Below are positions 38,335-53,300 of a stretch of DNA of 64,000 nt, in pieces. Source of the stretch: Acheta domesticus (lineage: Eukaryota; Arthropoda; Insecta; Orthoptera; Gryllidae); contig JAHLJT010008756.1 in the NCBI GenBank assembly GCA_031308135.1, positions 135,424,949 to 135,488,948 of the forward strand, written 5' to 3'. The translations under genes were made by a program, and so were the position numbers. Numbering within the stretch: the first letter of the stretch is position 1; every line of letters begins with the position of its first letter. A model generated the notes under the pieces. The model saw only the letters and a list, made by a program, of their open reading frames with translations. It had not been told where the DNA came from and did not search any database.

Positions 38335-41300
38335 TGGAAGAAGCACTCCAACTGTCAGAGAAGGCCGTTTCAGGAAATGACTAGATGACGAAACAGAAAG
38401 CTCCATGAACATGAAGTTCCATCTGCTCAATCGCATCTCGTTGAATATTCTATCGCGTTGTGTTGAAGAGTGTGTGGGGCGGCGATGGCGGCTGGGCCAC
38501 TCACCTCCTCGCATAGCGCCTTCATGCGCCGCGTGCTCTCCAGCGACTGCAACAAGAGAAGAACGACATGCGTTAGCGGCGCGACTTGCCGCGCTCACAC
38601 ACACGCCCACACACACGCGCGCACACACATGCGCGCACGCACATACGTACACACACGCGCGCACGCAAATACGCACGTGCACACACGCGCGCGCACACAC
38701 ACGCGCACACGCGCGCACACACGCTCACACATACGCCCACACGCAAGCCCCCACACACGCACGCCCACACACACACACACTCACACACGCCCACACACAC
38801 TCACACACGCCCACACACACACACACACACACTCACATGCAGCAGCTGGTCAATCGCTTCCTGGGCTGTTCCAAGTAAGATATATGAGTAGCCCTTACTT
38901 GGAGCAGCCCGGGAGCAACACATAAAAACGTATTTCAAGAAAATAAACAATATTTGTTCAATATCCCAAAGTCATTACGTTCTTTAACAAAATACAGAGG
39001 CAAGGTAGCTGTCTACCTGAGAAAAAATCTAGTGAATGAACTAGAATGGTAAAGGTACTGTGAAAACTAAAGAGTCAAGATTTGATTATTTGAGAAAAAT
39101 AATTGTTTATAAATATATTCAGGCCATTTAAGTTCATAAAACGTAAATTTTTAGTGACAGATTAGTAATATTCTTGTTGACTCACTAGAGCAAATCGTGG
39201 GTTACATGCTGCAAAAATTATATTATTTTCTTTAATACTTTCTTATTTATGATGTTTGGCATGCATAAATGTGCTGAAAACTTCCGATTCGGGAAAATGC
39301 ATCTATAATTCATTCACTCAGGGCTTGACAATTGACACTCGTTTCGAAAAGAAATATTTTCTCAAAACCTACGAAACGTAACAAGAAACGGTTGGACGCT
39401 TTGAAAAAAGGATAAAGCAGAGTACACGACGAAATGAAAATTGAAAAACACGAAATTTCACTATTTTTCATCATTCTCATGTAGACAGCTTAACCTTAAA
39501 AATAAATGTTACTATCCTCTAGAACAGATAGGGGGCGAAGTTGGTCTTTTTTTGCCAACGAACGGGTGCGGAAAATTATATTGTATTAAGAACTTACAAC
39601 AGTGCCATTTGCCCCTGATTGGTAGGCAATCCATCACGCACTGGTGCTTGGCAAAGAAAAAAACAAACAAAAAACGATGCAGTTGTCTATACTTCATATT
39701 GCCGCCAGTGCATAATGGGTTGCCTGGAAGTCAGGGGCAAAAATTACATGTTACATTGTTGTATGATATTTGCTAACATTTATTTTCTTGCTAAAAGTGA
39801 ACACAATTGCGCCATCACAATGCACAAGAAGTTTGTGCATGTACATGCAGCCCATCATGCGCAGTACATCTACATACACAATAAATTTGTGCCATTTATT
39901 CGAGGCACTCTGTTATATGTAAACAGTCTCTTGATCATAATTTTTCAGAACAAGAAAACTCTCTCTTAATTTCGAAGTATTTCTCCTAGAGCTAACTTAA
40001 GAGATTATTTCGACTTCAACACAGGGAAACAACTTATTATACAGTTTGAGTGGTAAGCTGCTTTTTATCGTAATACATGTAAGTGAGCTAGTGATCACTT
40101 TCTATAGTAATTATTAGAAAACAGTTACGTTTATTTAAGGTTCCTTTTCTTTTAAATGCACCATAACAAAAGTCCACTGAACTCTTCGAATTTTTATTTA
40201 TTAGATTTTAAATATCGGTGTCTTAATGCACAAACATTGTATGTGCATCCATGGTCATTGTTGAATTAATACCATTTTTGGAAATACTTTGTTCATATGT
40301 ACCTAGGGAACAAAGATGAGGCTTATAAGAGGGATCATGCTTTTTTTCAAACATCAAAAATTGTCGCTCCGTAAATAACTTCACTTGTGCCATCTTCCAA
40401 GGTTGGTTTCCTCCAACCCAGGATTCTGCACATACAATAAGTGTGTTGTAATCCATTGATATGCGTTTGCGTTGATTCATCAAAGAGATTGAATACGTTG
40501 CAATGTACCACCTAATAAAGTTTTAAGAACTCTAATTTCGGAATTGTATAGTATGTGGGAGTAACTTTATTGGTTTAAAATTTAATTACAGAACGCTTTA
40601 TATTTTGAAGTTCAACCATAATAGAAGTCTAAAATCATCTTGCATTGTCCCCGAAGGAAGTAAAATCGTGACCCCAAAATTCAGCAACAGAAGGTACTAT
40701 TTTGTACTTCACAGGCATAAGTAACCCTCGTTAACTCTCACATTTCCACTACATACATTTCTCTCCCAGTCAACAGAATATAAAGCACATCGAAAGCCTA
40801 AACCGGGCGCATTCATTCATATCAACACGCAATATATCATGTCAACACATTTACGACGCCACACTAGGGTTTTGCTTTTTGCGTGTACAGATATGTAGCA
40901 GATACGAGACTACCCATGCAATATCTTTCAGGTGAATCTGAGCCGTAAACAGAGCAACACATCTACTTGACTAGGAATTTGTCTCCCTTGTCACGCTTTG
41001 TTTGACCGAGCTGACACATCGAATGTCGGGTCCCATTTTTGACACCAGGCTCCGTTTTCAATAACATGTGAAAGTACAGGAGTTGAGATGTTTTACAAAC
41101 TTCCTCACGAACACCTTTTTACAAATGTATAATTGATCAAAATTGATAGAAAATACGAGTTTAAAAATGGCAATGCTCATGAGACTTGAAAGTTGTTTCT
41201 TTTTTGGCGTGTCAAGTTCAGTTTCCTTGAAACGTTTGTGTGCTATTCACAAAAATAAGTTTACATTTTACTTGCAATATTATACTACACGCCTTGTTTG

Positions 41301-44300
41301 ACTTGCATTGCAATGCAAAATGGATTATTTTCTACGCTTTCTTTCCGATTTTTCAGCCTATCAGTATCTCAAAAACTTACATTAAAAAACAATATCTGAC
41401 GTTGAGATTAATGTAATTGAACTCGCATTAAAAACGCGTTTGAGCTGTAGTTGGAGATTTCACTACTTGAGATTTTTCGGGATAAAAGATTCTCAGTGGC
41501 TGTGGCTGTTTCATTTCGTCGATCCCTAAATAATTAAACTTCTTCCTAGTCCTTTAATACCGATTTCCAGGAAATAACCCTTTAGTTCATCGTGTGCAAC
41601 TTCTAGACTTTCTGGGATACTACTTAAAACTTCCATCACCGCCGTCAATTTTCTTCTTCGTAAATTCTAATCCCAAGAGGAATTCGCTGCGTGGTAACTT
41701 TTCGCTGTAGCAGTAAAAAATGTAGAATGTTGTACATGCATGTAAAGGTTTGCTGCAGTTGCAACTTTTAACTCTTGCTTCTTGATCACTCCAGTTGCAG
41801 TTAATCAAATTTCAATTGCATATACAGGGTGTCCGGGGAGGAAATGTCGAAACTTCGAAAATAATCTCTTAAGACAATTCTAAGCGTATTTTGTCTAATA
41901 AACTAAGTGGATATTCCGAATGGTTGAGCCGCTATTAGCACTCAAACGTTGGTTCGAAAAAATATTTTTTAGGCACAATTATGCATTTATAGAAGCATAG
42001 AAACACCCCAGAAACATGTAAATTGTTTATTATTTACAAAAGAAATGAATATATTTGCTCAGACAGAAAAATTAAGCGAGAAATAAAAAAGCAGTCGAAT
42101 TGTATAAATTGGGTGCTTTCTTATTTCTCGCTTAATTTTCTTTCTGAACAAATATGTTCATTTCTTTTGTAAATAATAAACAATTTACATGTTTCTGGAG
42201 TGTTTCTATGTTCCATAATGCAAATTTTTGCCTAGAAATCATTTTTTCAAAACAACTTTTGAGTGTTTATTACGGCTCAACCATTCGGAATATCCACGTA
42301 GTTACTTTCTTCCTCTTCATGGATTAGGCAAATTGCCTGTTCCGACCTCAATGTTCACACCATCGCTTCTTGGCCTTCCTGGATCTCTTCTTCTCGTCAC
42401 TGTGTGGAACAAAGCCTGCTTTGGATGGCGGTTTTCTTCCATCCTCAGCACATGCTCTTTCCACTTTATTTTACTTTCTATTATTTTTTCATTAAGTGAA
42501 AATATCTTAAGTTGATTTCTGATGTCTTGGTACCTGATTTTATCTAGTAAAGTGGTTTGTTTAACAGCTCTTAAGAACCTTATTTCGGAACTTTGTATTG
42601 CGTTTACATAGCTATTCTTTGTTACCCATGTCTCACTCCCATACACGATTACTGGTACCGCCATTGTTTTGTAAAATTTCATTATAGTTTCTTCTTTTAC
42701 CCTATTCCTTAGTGTTCGTCTTATTGTTCCGCACATAAATTGAAATCTATGAAGCTTTCGTTTTACATTGTCGTCATCGCTAAAAGATATTTCACAACCA
42801 AGGTATAAAAAGTTTGAAACTTGTTCCACAGGGTTTCCTTCATGAGCTATTTTAATTCTGAGAGGATATTTCCAATGCCAGGCCATAACTTTAGTTTTCT
42901 TTGACGATATTTTAAAATTATATTCTTTACTTGTTTCATTTAAGAGGTGCAATGATTTCTGAAGATCATCTTCGTTTTCTTGTAAGATTATTTGGTCGTC
43001 AGCAAACAGCAGAGTATTAATGTATTTATCACGGCCAAATCTAATTCCAGGTTTTATTTTTGTTTTCCAGTTTTTAATCATGTTATCTATGTATATATTA
43101 AACAGGGTTGGCGATAAGCTGCAGCCTTGGCGTACTCCTTGGTTCACTATAATCTCTTCAGAGAACTTGTGTCCTAGGTCTGTGGTAATTGTTGTGTTCC
43201 TATACAGACTTTTAATCATTTCTATTAAATGGTTGGGGTATCCTTAATTTTCTAATATTGTCCATAGTTGGTCAAATGCTTTTTCGTTGTCAACAAAAGC
43301 TATACATGTCTTGTAATTAAATTCTTTTCTTTTCCCTAAAATTTGTTTTAAAATAAATACATTATCAGTGCATGATCTGCCTTTTCGGAATCCACTCTGA
43401 TCCTCTGATAGAAAGGCATCTGCTAAAGTGTTTAATCTGTTGTTAAGAATTTTAGTATATATTTTGTATCCTACGTTGAAAAGACTTATTCCTCGATAAT
43501 TATTACATTTTTTTCCTTGCTCTTTTTTTGAAGAGGGATATTATTTTAAAAATTATCCAATCATCTGGTATATATTTTTTCTTCTAGCACAAGTTTATGA
43601 AACGAAGGTACCTGAATTTCAAGAATAAGCCACCATATTTTATTAGATCTAGATTTATGTTATCTAGTCCTGCAGCTTTTCTATTCTTAAATGATTGCAG
43701 TGCCCCCTATAGTTTGTCTGCATTGATTAAATCTACTCCTCTAGTATTTTCCTGTACCATGACATTTCCTGCTGTGTTGTCAACATTTACATCTTGATTG
43801 TACCACAGTGTTGGTATAATGTTCTTTCCATTTGTGTTCTTGGATAACATTTATATTGACAGTTTCTCTTTCCTCCTTGTTTAGGAATTTCATTAATTTG
43901 TAAGCCATTTCTTGCCGTCCATGAATGTCATCTTCTATATTACTTATTAATCTCTCCAAGATTCTTCTTTAAGTTTTCTACTTAGTGTTTTAACCTTATT
44001 CCTTTTCAATTTGTAATCGTTAACATTAATTTCTGTACTATTCTGTAGAATTTTAAAATATGCTTCGTGTTCTTCTGTCACTGCATTTGCTATTTCGTCA
44101 TTCCATATCTTCTTTTAAATTTATTTTTATTCCTACTGCTTCTTCTGCAGCTTTATGAATTACCGTGCTGATATTTCTCCATTCTTTATTGTAGTTCTAT
44201 CCACGTAGTTTATTAGACAAAACATACTTAAAATTGTCTTAAGACCTTATTTTTCAAGTTTCGACGTTCCCCCCCCCCCCCGGACACACGGTATACATTC

Positions 44301-47300
44301 TCAAACATTCTGTAATATACAATTACGACCTTGTATAAAATGATTTGCTTTTCATCAAAACTATTCTTCATCGTTTTGTTTCGTAGACTTTGTACCCTTA
44401 TAGAAGGTTACCTTAATTCACATTATATTACAAAAGAACATGGAAGCATACGAAGCAATAGTGAATTATGCCACAATTTTTCAAAATAGCCCTAATGGGG
44501 TGTGCGTTCAGACCAGCTGGGAACATTCATCAATACATCCAATCAAACTTGTTATCTTTCTATCGGCATCTGCAGCTTATCCTCGGAGTTGTTTTTATGA
44601 TATCTGAAGGTACTGGAGTTCGGATTTAAACTTTTTTTAAAAAAAATGCATTGTCTGAACAGGATTCTCCATCCACATCGTCGCGCAAGTAATCTCTATC
44701 TGGAACTACTTTTTGTTTCTCGTATTATTTAAATTCAGAGTCTATAAAAGATTTTTTTATTTATGTCGGATAAACACGAAGAGGGGGTACACAATTACTG
44801 CAGAAAGAGTACGGTTCCGTACTATGTAAACAAGGGTTCAAAGAACACAATGTGAACGAATGGAAAACTAAGCTGAAAAATTAACATTATAATGATGCAT
44901 TTTTTCATCGAAATGTGATGCAATTTATCACAAAGCTTGGTTGTGATTTAATGTAAAAAAGTATGCATCCACATTGCTTATAAAATACGAAAGGTGTTTA
45001 AAGCATTTTGCGACAACTCATTAATGTCTTTTCACTTTTGTCAGCTGCAAGAGAGGATGAAAAGCGTCTAACGTAAATCAGGATAAATGAAATTTTTTCA
45101 AAATGCTTTGACAACTTCTTAATATATTTTAATAAATGCAATAATAAATACATATCAAAAATAATGAGGGTGGTTGGGGGACGATGAGATATAAGAACAT
45201 TCTTTGATATATTTATGTATTTTTGCAATGACAGAAGTTCTAGAAAACTCTATCGTCAGAAAATATTCGAACTAATCGGTGTTTTGCAAGGGGCAAGTAG
45301 AGTGATTAGAATCAGTTGCTGAAGCAGGAGTAATGTCCTAAAAGCACTGTCCTGAACACTTCTGAGTTTAAGTTTAAAAAGGCACATTTATGCATACCTT
45401 TATCTTACTATTAAAGCAGGAATGAAGTCGGGCAGTATATTTAAAAACCGTCTGGTATAAAAGAATTATCGTGTAAACAGTGAATTTTCCAAAATTACAA
45501 TGAATGAAAAGTGCAGAAGCTCATGAGCTTAATAAATTCAGTACAAAGGGGTGGAAAACTGATATTCAAAGTTGAAATACAGCTTGCGCGGTTTCAAACT
45601 CTCTCTTAATGTCCATAATCCATTCTTCAAATATATATTAATATATTTTAGATAATGTCAAATATATTCACTTTTAAATGGAACCTATTTTATCATAATT
45701 TCCTCTATTTCTTGAAATTTCTGCAATAGCATATTTTATAGTGTTTAATTAATATTTTATGGAATGCAACTTTTCAACTATGTAAGGATCTAAAGAACTT
45801 GTCATAATATGTTATTAATATACGAGGTACAATAATTTAAATGTTAATGAATCATTCACTATAAACTCTAACCTTGAAGAGAAACAAAAAAGTTCTAAAT
45901 GTTCATATTTAGTGTTCGTGTGGCATAGATCACTTTCATTTTCTAGGCATCAATTGGGATATTGTCTTTAAAAAGAATTCAGTTTTGAAACTTGAAGATT
46001 TTCTATATTACATGACTTAAATTATAGCTTCCCCACATGTGGACAGCGACCCTCTGAACGTCAAAGTTTTACAACTTTTAACTAATACGGAGAGGTTTTT
46101 GTGTTTAGCTCATTAACAAAAAACGAAACAAAAATTAGTACATTTAATGCTGATGCATAGCGCTTTATTTCTTTCCATGCATGCGTTACAATTGGCTCTA
46201 ACATTGAACTATGATAGTGTTATCTAATGTACTACATGAAATGTTTGATGCAACATGAACATGTCTAATAATTTTCTCAAGCAATATTCAAGAACCATCT
46301 CTAAGCATTTAAAAAAATGAATATGTCCTCACTCAAACTTGAAAACGAATTTTTTATTTGTTGATTTGGGTTTTAAATATTGGTGGTTTTATAACATGTA
46401 GTACATTATGAATGTTTGTCTCTGTCAGATTTCTCAACAAGTGGGCTGCTTTTATTATTCAAACCTCACATGCAACTGAACGCTCGTGGTACATGTTTCC
46501 TTTTAACCTTTTAGAGAATATAACTTGATAACATTGAGCGCGGTAATTCTCAATATAAACAAATAAAACTTAATGAATTATATTAACTCTACCTTCTCTT
46601 TGTACTGATGTACTGAATGTGAGTGGCTATTGAACATTTAATGCTTGTGTCCACCTTTTATTCAGAACATCAGTGCAAGCAAACAGGTTTTTTTCTTACC
46701 ATCCGCAACCAGATGTTAAAATGTATTTGTTTCTATTTTGCTAAAGTTTGTCCCTAAGAATCAGTTCATTAGTTAATAATGTATTGTAGTTGTGTAATCC
46801 CTTTATACCCGAGCTGTTACGATACGTTAAATCGTCTCAGAGTGGAATTTTATAGCACAATTCATTAGGCCATTCCTGTTATTCCCAAGATGACACACGC
46901 CTCGTAACTGACGTAGTAACAGGCACTGGCAATTGCAGTATCTAATACATAAACGTTCTTATACACGAGGATAAAAGCAAGATGTAAATGTTAACTCGCA
47001 ATATTTGCACAAAAAATACGGCAAGGATATGTACAGATTCGACAATATTATGTTGAGAATGATAAATAATGTAGTATCAATATGTCAAGTTACTTGCTCA
47101 CATACAACATGGTCTAGACCTGGTACACATATTCAATCTTATTAGCCAATCATCGCTGCTTTACATAAGAGCATTGTGAAAGATACGTAGTTTAATGTAA
47201 GAGCTTGTCATTCAGGTGAACAAAATATTTATGTCAGCGGCAGAATTTGATCTGTCGAAATGTGTGCAAGGAATGTTGCTTAACACTCACCGGCAATTGT

Positions 47301-50300
47301 TCATGTTAACTTATTTACAAGATGGCGCAGGAAATAAATCACCTTTTGTTTCTTACATAATTTATCAGTCGCTCTAGATATCCCGTTGAGAATCTCAACA
47401 GCAGTAGTGGTAGAGCTTGGAGAAACAATTGAGTCACGAAGCAAAGCGTAATTAACGATACCACCGTTAAGATACTAGTTTATATAACAATGGCCGACAA
47501 GGGAAGACTGACGATGCAGCAGCAATCGGTGGTTGTTTCTCTTCCATGAAACGAAAAGTCTTGTAACTCAAAGGCGTTTTCGACAGTATGACACACGATA
47601 GACCCCTTGCAAGAGATTCATTCATAGACTGTACAATCAATTTGGTTTTCTTACACGAGCCTTTCGACATGTGAATCATTTCACTCAAGTTTCCAGGTCA
47701 TCGTTTCCCAGTTCTATAGAAAGAGGAAAAATATCAATTTTATATAAATCATAGGGTGTAAATTTAATTTTTTATCTAATTGGTACTAATTTTAATAAAA
47801 CATTATAATTTTCTTTGATTTTATTTTACAGTGCAGTACCATTAAATTAACTGTTTTTTACCTGTCGTACTGGTTTATAGCAAATCTCTTTGGTATCAAT
47901 TCTGCCGCATTGCCACTGGCCTCTGGCGGAATGTACTAGGAACATACATCGTTCTGTTAGCGATAGATGACAAATAATGATCGTGATGCATTTACTAACA
48001 AAGAATTTTAATTATTTATTTGCGCGCACCCTTAAGGGAAGGAACGAATTCAACTTTAAAAAAATCCTGGCCGTACTGCCCGACCGAGCCGTGCCGACTC
48101 AGTGCGCACTAGGATTTAAATCGATTGTGTCTATGAGAATGCTGCACACGAGCCTCTTGGGTTAGGTAGAACAACTTGTTATACTCAAAAGAATTCAAGT
48201 GAATTATACAGAGGGATTCAGAAATACTTTTCTAAACCTGAGGCGTGGATTCCTTCCACAAAAATAAGACAAAAAGTGAACATGAGCATGTGTCCCATAA
48301 TCCTTTGTTTTCTCGTTATTACTTTATTAATGAATATTGTTGACACATAGGCGGCCAAATTATTTCAAATTTGGTGCCGTACTTCGTGTACAATCAATTA
48401 CAGCCATTATTTGGGGCGAATAAATCGCAAAGGTCATACATTTTAAACATCGCACGCCTGAGATAGGTTATATTTCCTTCATAACCGCCGAATACCTTAC
48501 AGAGAGAAAGAAATTAATTTCTGGTATAAAGCTACCGGAACTGCTTTCCAAGATGGCCGTGGGTGCGCGCCACATACCAGGCACCGGCGGCCAGCGAACG
48601 TAGATAACGCTGCACATTGTCGAGAGATTCAGAGAAACCAGCTCTTTCCGGATAAGACGTAGCGAGATCACATTGTTTGAAGATCTGCAGCCGAGCTTTC
48701 TGGGGGCGGATGCGTTTGTGTAAAAACGAATAAATGCACGCGTATTGACTGCACTGAACGTTGAATTACTACGTAAAGTTGATAGCGATTCTGAAGCTCA
48801 GTGAAACAGCGTGTTCGTCCGTGAAACAGCGTGTTGGGCGCGTGAAATTCTTACTCACATGAGCAAGGAGATATAAACAGAAAGAAAACCGTTTTCCTTT
48901 CGCCCAGACCAGGTAACACTGAAAAGTCTTCAATATATAATGTGAAAAGCAGATTTCAACGCCAAGGTATGCTGTCGTTTTCAGCATCTTCCCTTGTGTC
49001 AAAGGCTCAGAAAGACGTATCACAGATCTTCGCCAAAAATCTTCAAAGATCCCCCACCACTTAAAGCTGTATTCGCAGTCTCAACAAATATTCATAACAA
49101 CTCGTTAACACACAAAACGTATAACAAGTGCTCGAAATGTCCTTTTCTTGATTCTAGAGACTCAAGCACTCGTTCAATTATCGCCTGTTGCTCCCATTCC
49201 AATCCTCCAGGGTGATGTCGAATGGTTTCGCATGCTTCAACGACACCTTCAGTGTTTCTTCATCCGGGGTGTCTTCTGGATAAACTATTTGTTTAAGATG
49301 CCCCCAGAGATTAAAATTCGAAGTTGGGAGAACCGGCAGTCCTTAGAACTAGTCCTCCTCTACCTAACCATCAGTCGTGGTAGACACCAGACAGTCTAGA
49401 CTGAAATGTTCTATAGCCCTATCACGCATAAACCACAGAAGTTGATCAGAAGATTACGGTACCTGTTCAGAAAATGATCCGTGTCAATAGATAAATGAGA
49501 CAATAGCTTTAATCGTTGGTGTTGTTTTACGAATACGATCATGGCCCATTAAATCGTTTCTAACGGCAGTTATGTTATCTGCCTGCATTTGTGCATGCAG
49601 ATATTTGCAATTATTGATGTTATCTGCATGCGTTTGTGCATGATTGGGGCGTGGTACTGCTTTTCTAATTCGCATTTACTGTAATGGAGAACTTGGATGA
49701 GTCTTTTTTTGATGATTTGTGCTAAGAAGTAATTTTGAAATCCATTCAGTGGTGACAGTGTTGGTCTTTCTGAGTATCCCGACGTGTTTGCAAAAAATTG
49801 AAAACAACTTCGACTCATCTTTGTGTGAATACATGTGGTGAAGAAAAGTCCGTAATGTTATGATGAAAGAATTGTTTCGAGGCATCCTAAACGTTTACCA
49901 CCCCAACGATTAGGTAACTTTACTTTTTATTTGTTCTTAGTTTCGCCTAAGTAAATATGCTGGAAGAAGTGCAGGTCAGTACAGTACCATTCCCTCTTTA
50001 AAAAAAATTCTAAATTCGGCTGGAGCCAGAGTGGAGGAACGAAGCAGATCGCGAGCGAGACCGAGGGCCTGAAGGCCATGGCGAACACAGCACCTTGGAT
50101 CCGTCGCGGACCACTAGGTATCAAACTGCGTTGGACGTAAAATTCCGTTGGGAGAGATGGACCAGTGCATCAACTAATGTCACTGCAGTCCCTCTGACCG
50201 GGAGGTCCTAGGTTCTAAGTTCGAGTTCCGACGGCGGCAGGATTTTTGACACTAGCTTTTCAGCTAGGTCATATTCAGTCGCCGTCTGGAGGAGAATTCT

Positions 50301-53300
50301 AGCGGCCGGCTGCTCTGATTGGTAGTTTTCCGTGGTTTTCTCCGATCAACACCAGGCGAATGCCGGAGCAGTACCCTAACAAACGGGCGACGGACCGCGT
50401 GCGATCTTTCCTTCCTCTTCCTTGTCCTATCCTCACCCCTTCCTTAGGCACACACACTAACATGCACTACACTACCACACATGCCGAGAGACCGGTCGGG
50501 AGCTTAGAGCTTGTCCCGGCTGGGGCGGTGCCCTGCTGGTGGGAGATACCTTGGTTGAGGGGAAACCCCGCTAGTCGACGGTAGGTCGGCACCTGATCTC
50601 GCCATCCAGCGGGAATAGATCACTGCCACCGTCCGAGGAAAAACACGCCCTACACTTACGGGACTAATAACCTCTGTAGTTGACACGCCCAGAATTACGA
50701 GCAATCAATCAATCAATCCGTTGGTTACAAAATTGCGTTGGCTATAAAATTAATTTCTAGCATGAACAATACGAACAAAATAATCAGCTGATTGATTAAT
50801 TGAATGATGAGATGCGAATAAACATGAAAATAATGTAGTTTTCTTTATTAATAAATTTGGTGATTAACGGAATAGCAGCGATTTGGTAGCGGCTGCCCCA
50901 ATATAATGCAGTAATATAAAAGTACTAATATAATAGTAGTAATTAAATTGTGGGATAACAGGGATTTGAGGGCGGTAGCTCCCAAAAGAGCCTGATTAAA
51001 TTAATAATATAGTTCTCATATTGCTATTAAATTGTAGTAATAATATGTGAATTTTGTATGAAACAAATGTTTGATTGTAACCTTGTAAATGATTATTGAC
51101 TTGTGTCGCAAATTCATCTGTTCACGTTGTTGAGAACCGACTTGCTGAGAATGAAATTTTTCTTGTCAAGGCAAGGAGCTCTGTAAACTTCCGATTTACC
51201 AACACATCTTCGTATAGAAAGTCTGGGAGAGAGGATACTGAATAAATTCCCTGTAGACACATCTGTAAGACAGGTCCTTTCGTTCTACAGGCACATCAGA
51301 CTGGCACCTAAAATTACAGCCCATTCATTAATCTTGAACTGCTGGTGATACCTAGCCTAAACAATGCCATGAGGATTGCGATCTTCCCATACGTGTTGGT
51401 TGAGAAAATTTGTAATTCCATCTCTTTCAACCATTGCCTCTTCTGTAAACAAAAGTGACGAGACGAACAATAGATTGACTGTGCTAAATAAGTGCGTACA
51501 CATGCTGCTCGTGAAGTATTACCCAAGCTGTATTTTGAGATGTATCACATTCCGTGGTCACTTTTCTTGTGCTGATACTTGAATCGTCTTAGACAGACTA
51601 TAATATTGTTTGTTCTTCGTGGTCAGGCGTTCGCGCAATTCTCGTTCTTCCTCGATCTGCGGTGAACGGTTCCTGTATCAGCAAAGGAACGATAAACGGT
51701 GCCAATGGTTGGATGACTTGGCTGTCTTCGGTCTAGAAATACCATCTACGCAATGCAGCCGTACAGCACAAAAATTATATCTGCCTTCAAAGAATGTGCC
51801 ATGGTTCAAAGAAATTATTGCAGTTAACTCACTACATGTGCACAATTGAAACGTTGAAGTGAAACTAACGACAAATATAAACAAATCTCATTGGCGTTTA
51901 CATAGAAAGCAAAGAATCAGTCTCTTGTACTGTCTTCCATGAATGAGCACATTGATGGATGAAGTTCTAGAGTTGTACCTAGAATTACGTTGATCGTAAA
52001 CATTCATTAATAAATTAATAATGAGAAAACAGTGGGACCCATGTTCATCAGAACTTTTTGCCGTCTTTTTGAGTAAGAAACACATGTCCGTAGTTTGTAA
52101 AAGTATTTTGAATAACTTATATTTATACTTGATTTTGCGTTTAATGTAATAGGTGTTTATTGTTATTTCTTTATAAACATATAAAACGTTTCTAAATAAT
52201 TAAAATTGCCATATGTTTTTAGTAAAGAAAGGTTGGGTGGAAGCTTTTGTAAAACATTTGATCAGTTTTGTGAAGTTCGTAATAATGTTTTAAATAATGA
52301 AACTTATTTATGGAAAATACTTCGTTACAAGCCAGTTTATAAAAATGAATCAATTTGCAACTGGAAGGTTTGGTTTCGGTTTCATTAATTAATATATTCA
52401 TATTTTTTCCAGCAATACATAACCTTCTCTCAACAACGTTTATTATCTTTTTATCTTCTATTTCAACATTTTATTCTGAAAATGTTCCATGTTATATTCT
52501 TTCTAATGGTTCTTGTAATTCTCTAAATATTATTTTTAACATTTTGCGCCACTTTTGTTGGTGAATTTTATTTAGAAATAATAGAATAACTTATTAAAAG
52601 TAGTAACTATTTAGAAATAGTAGATGTGTACTTAACTCCACATTATATTCCAAGGTTCAAAATTGACTTCCTTACTTCTTCTGATGTTGAGCGGCATTTT
52701 AGCCAGGACAAACCAATATTAAGAAATAAAAACGAATGTTTCACATTTGAACATTTAAATCAGTTCTTGTAAACCTATTGCCTCGTAAATAACCAGTTAT
52801 CAGAAAAGAATTAAGGAAGTTACTTTCAACACAATAAAAGTTTTAATTCTTATTAAAACTTTAGTGCCCAAAAGTCAACTTTAGGGAACACTTTTCACAT
52901 CTTCAGTAGGTCTATAACGATGCAAAAGGAAATATACGAAATAACATTTCAAAAGATACGGACAAAAAGAAATATAAGAAAAATATGAGAGACACAAAAT
53001 GACTTAATAAAAATTACTTACTACGTACTACTCAAGCAACGTGGATCTCACTTAAACATAACAGACAGGAAATGTGCTGGAAATATGTAAGAGGAATGAG
53101 AGAAGTGAAGGCTCATAAAGAAGGGAGAGTGGAATTGTTAATAAAAATGATTAACTGGAGATGGGCAATAAAAAGATATAAAATGGGTCAATTTTTATTA
53201 CGGAATGTTCATTAAGGATAGAAAAATATAGTTTTTTGAAAAGTTTTAAATTTCCCAATTTTCCAAAATGTTCATTATTGGCCTTTGTTTTCTAAGTTAA

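Larger units (their letters stand above)
29446..38504 (-). other. SNAP25 intron 2
   Basis: A 9059-nt intron, GTGAGT...TCAG. It contains a GCTGCTCA MITE, a long inverted repeat pair, a 310-bp tandem duplication, a Penelope-like insert with a 14-bp target duplication, a 174-bp palindrome next to a GC-rich island, and two GA microsatellites. No further coding exon was found. Confidence 0.9.

Noticed and set aside
38272..38878. Open frames of His/Thr/Arg or Cys/Val/Arg repeats over the CA tract
   Set aside because: Translations of CA and GA microsatellites. The real coding part here is only the 42-nt SNAP25 exon 2.
40223..40483. Minus-strand 86-codon frame
   Set aside because: No recognisable domain, no good splice sites, inside SNAP25 intron 1. 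Left unassigned.
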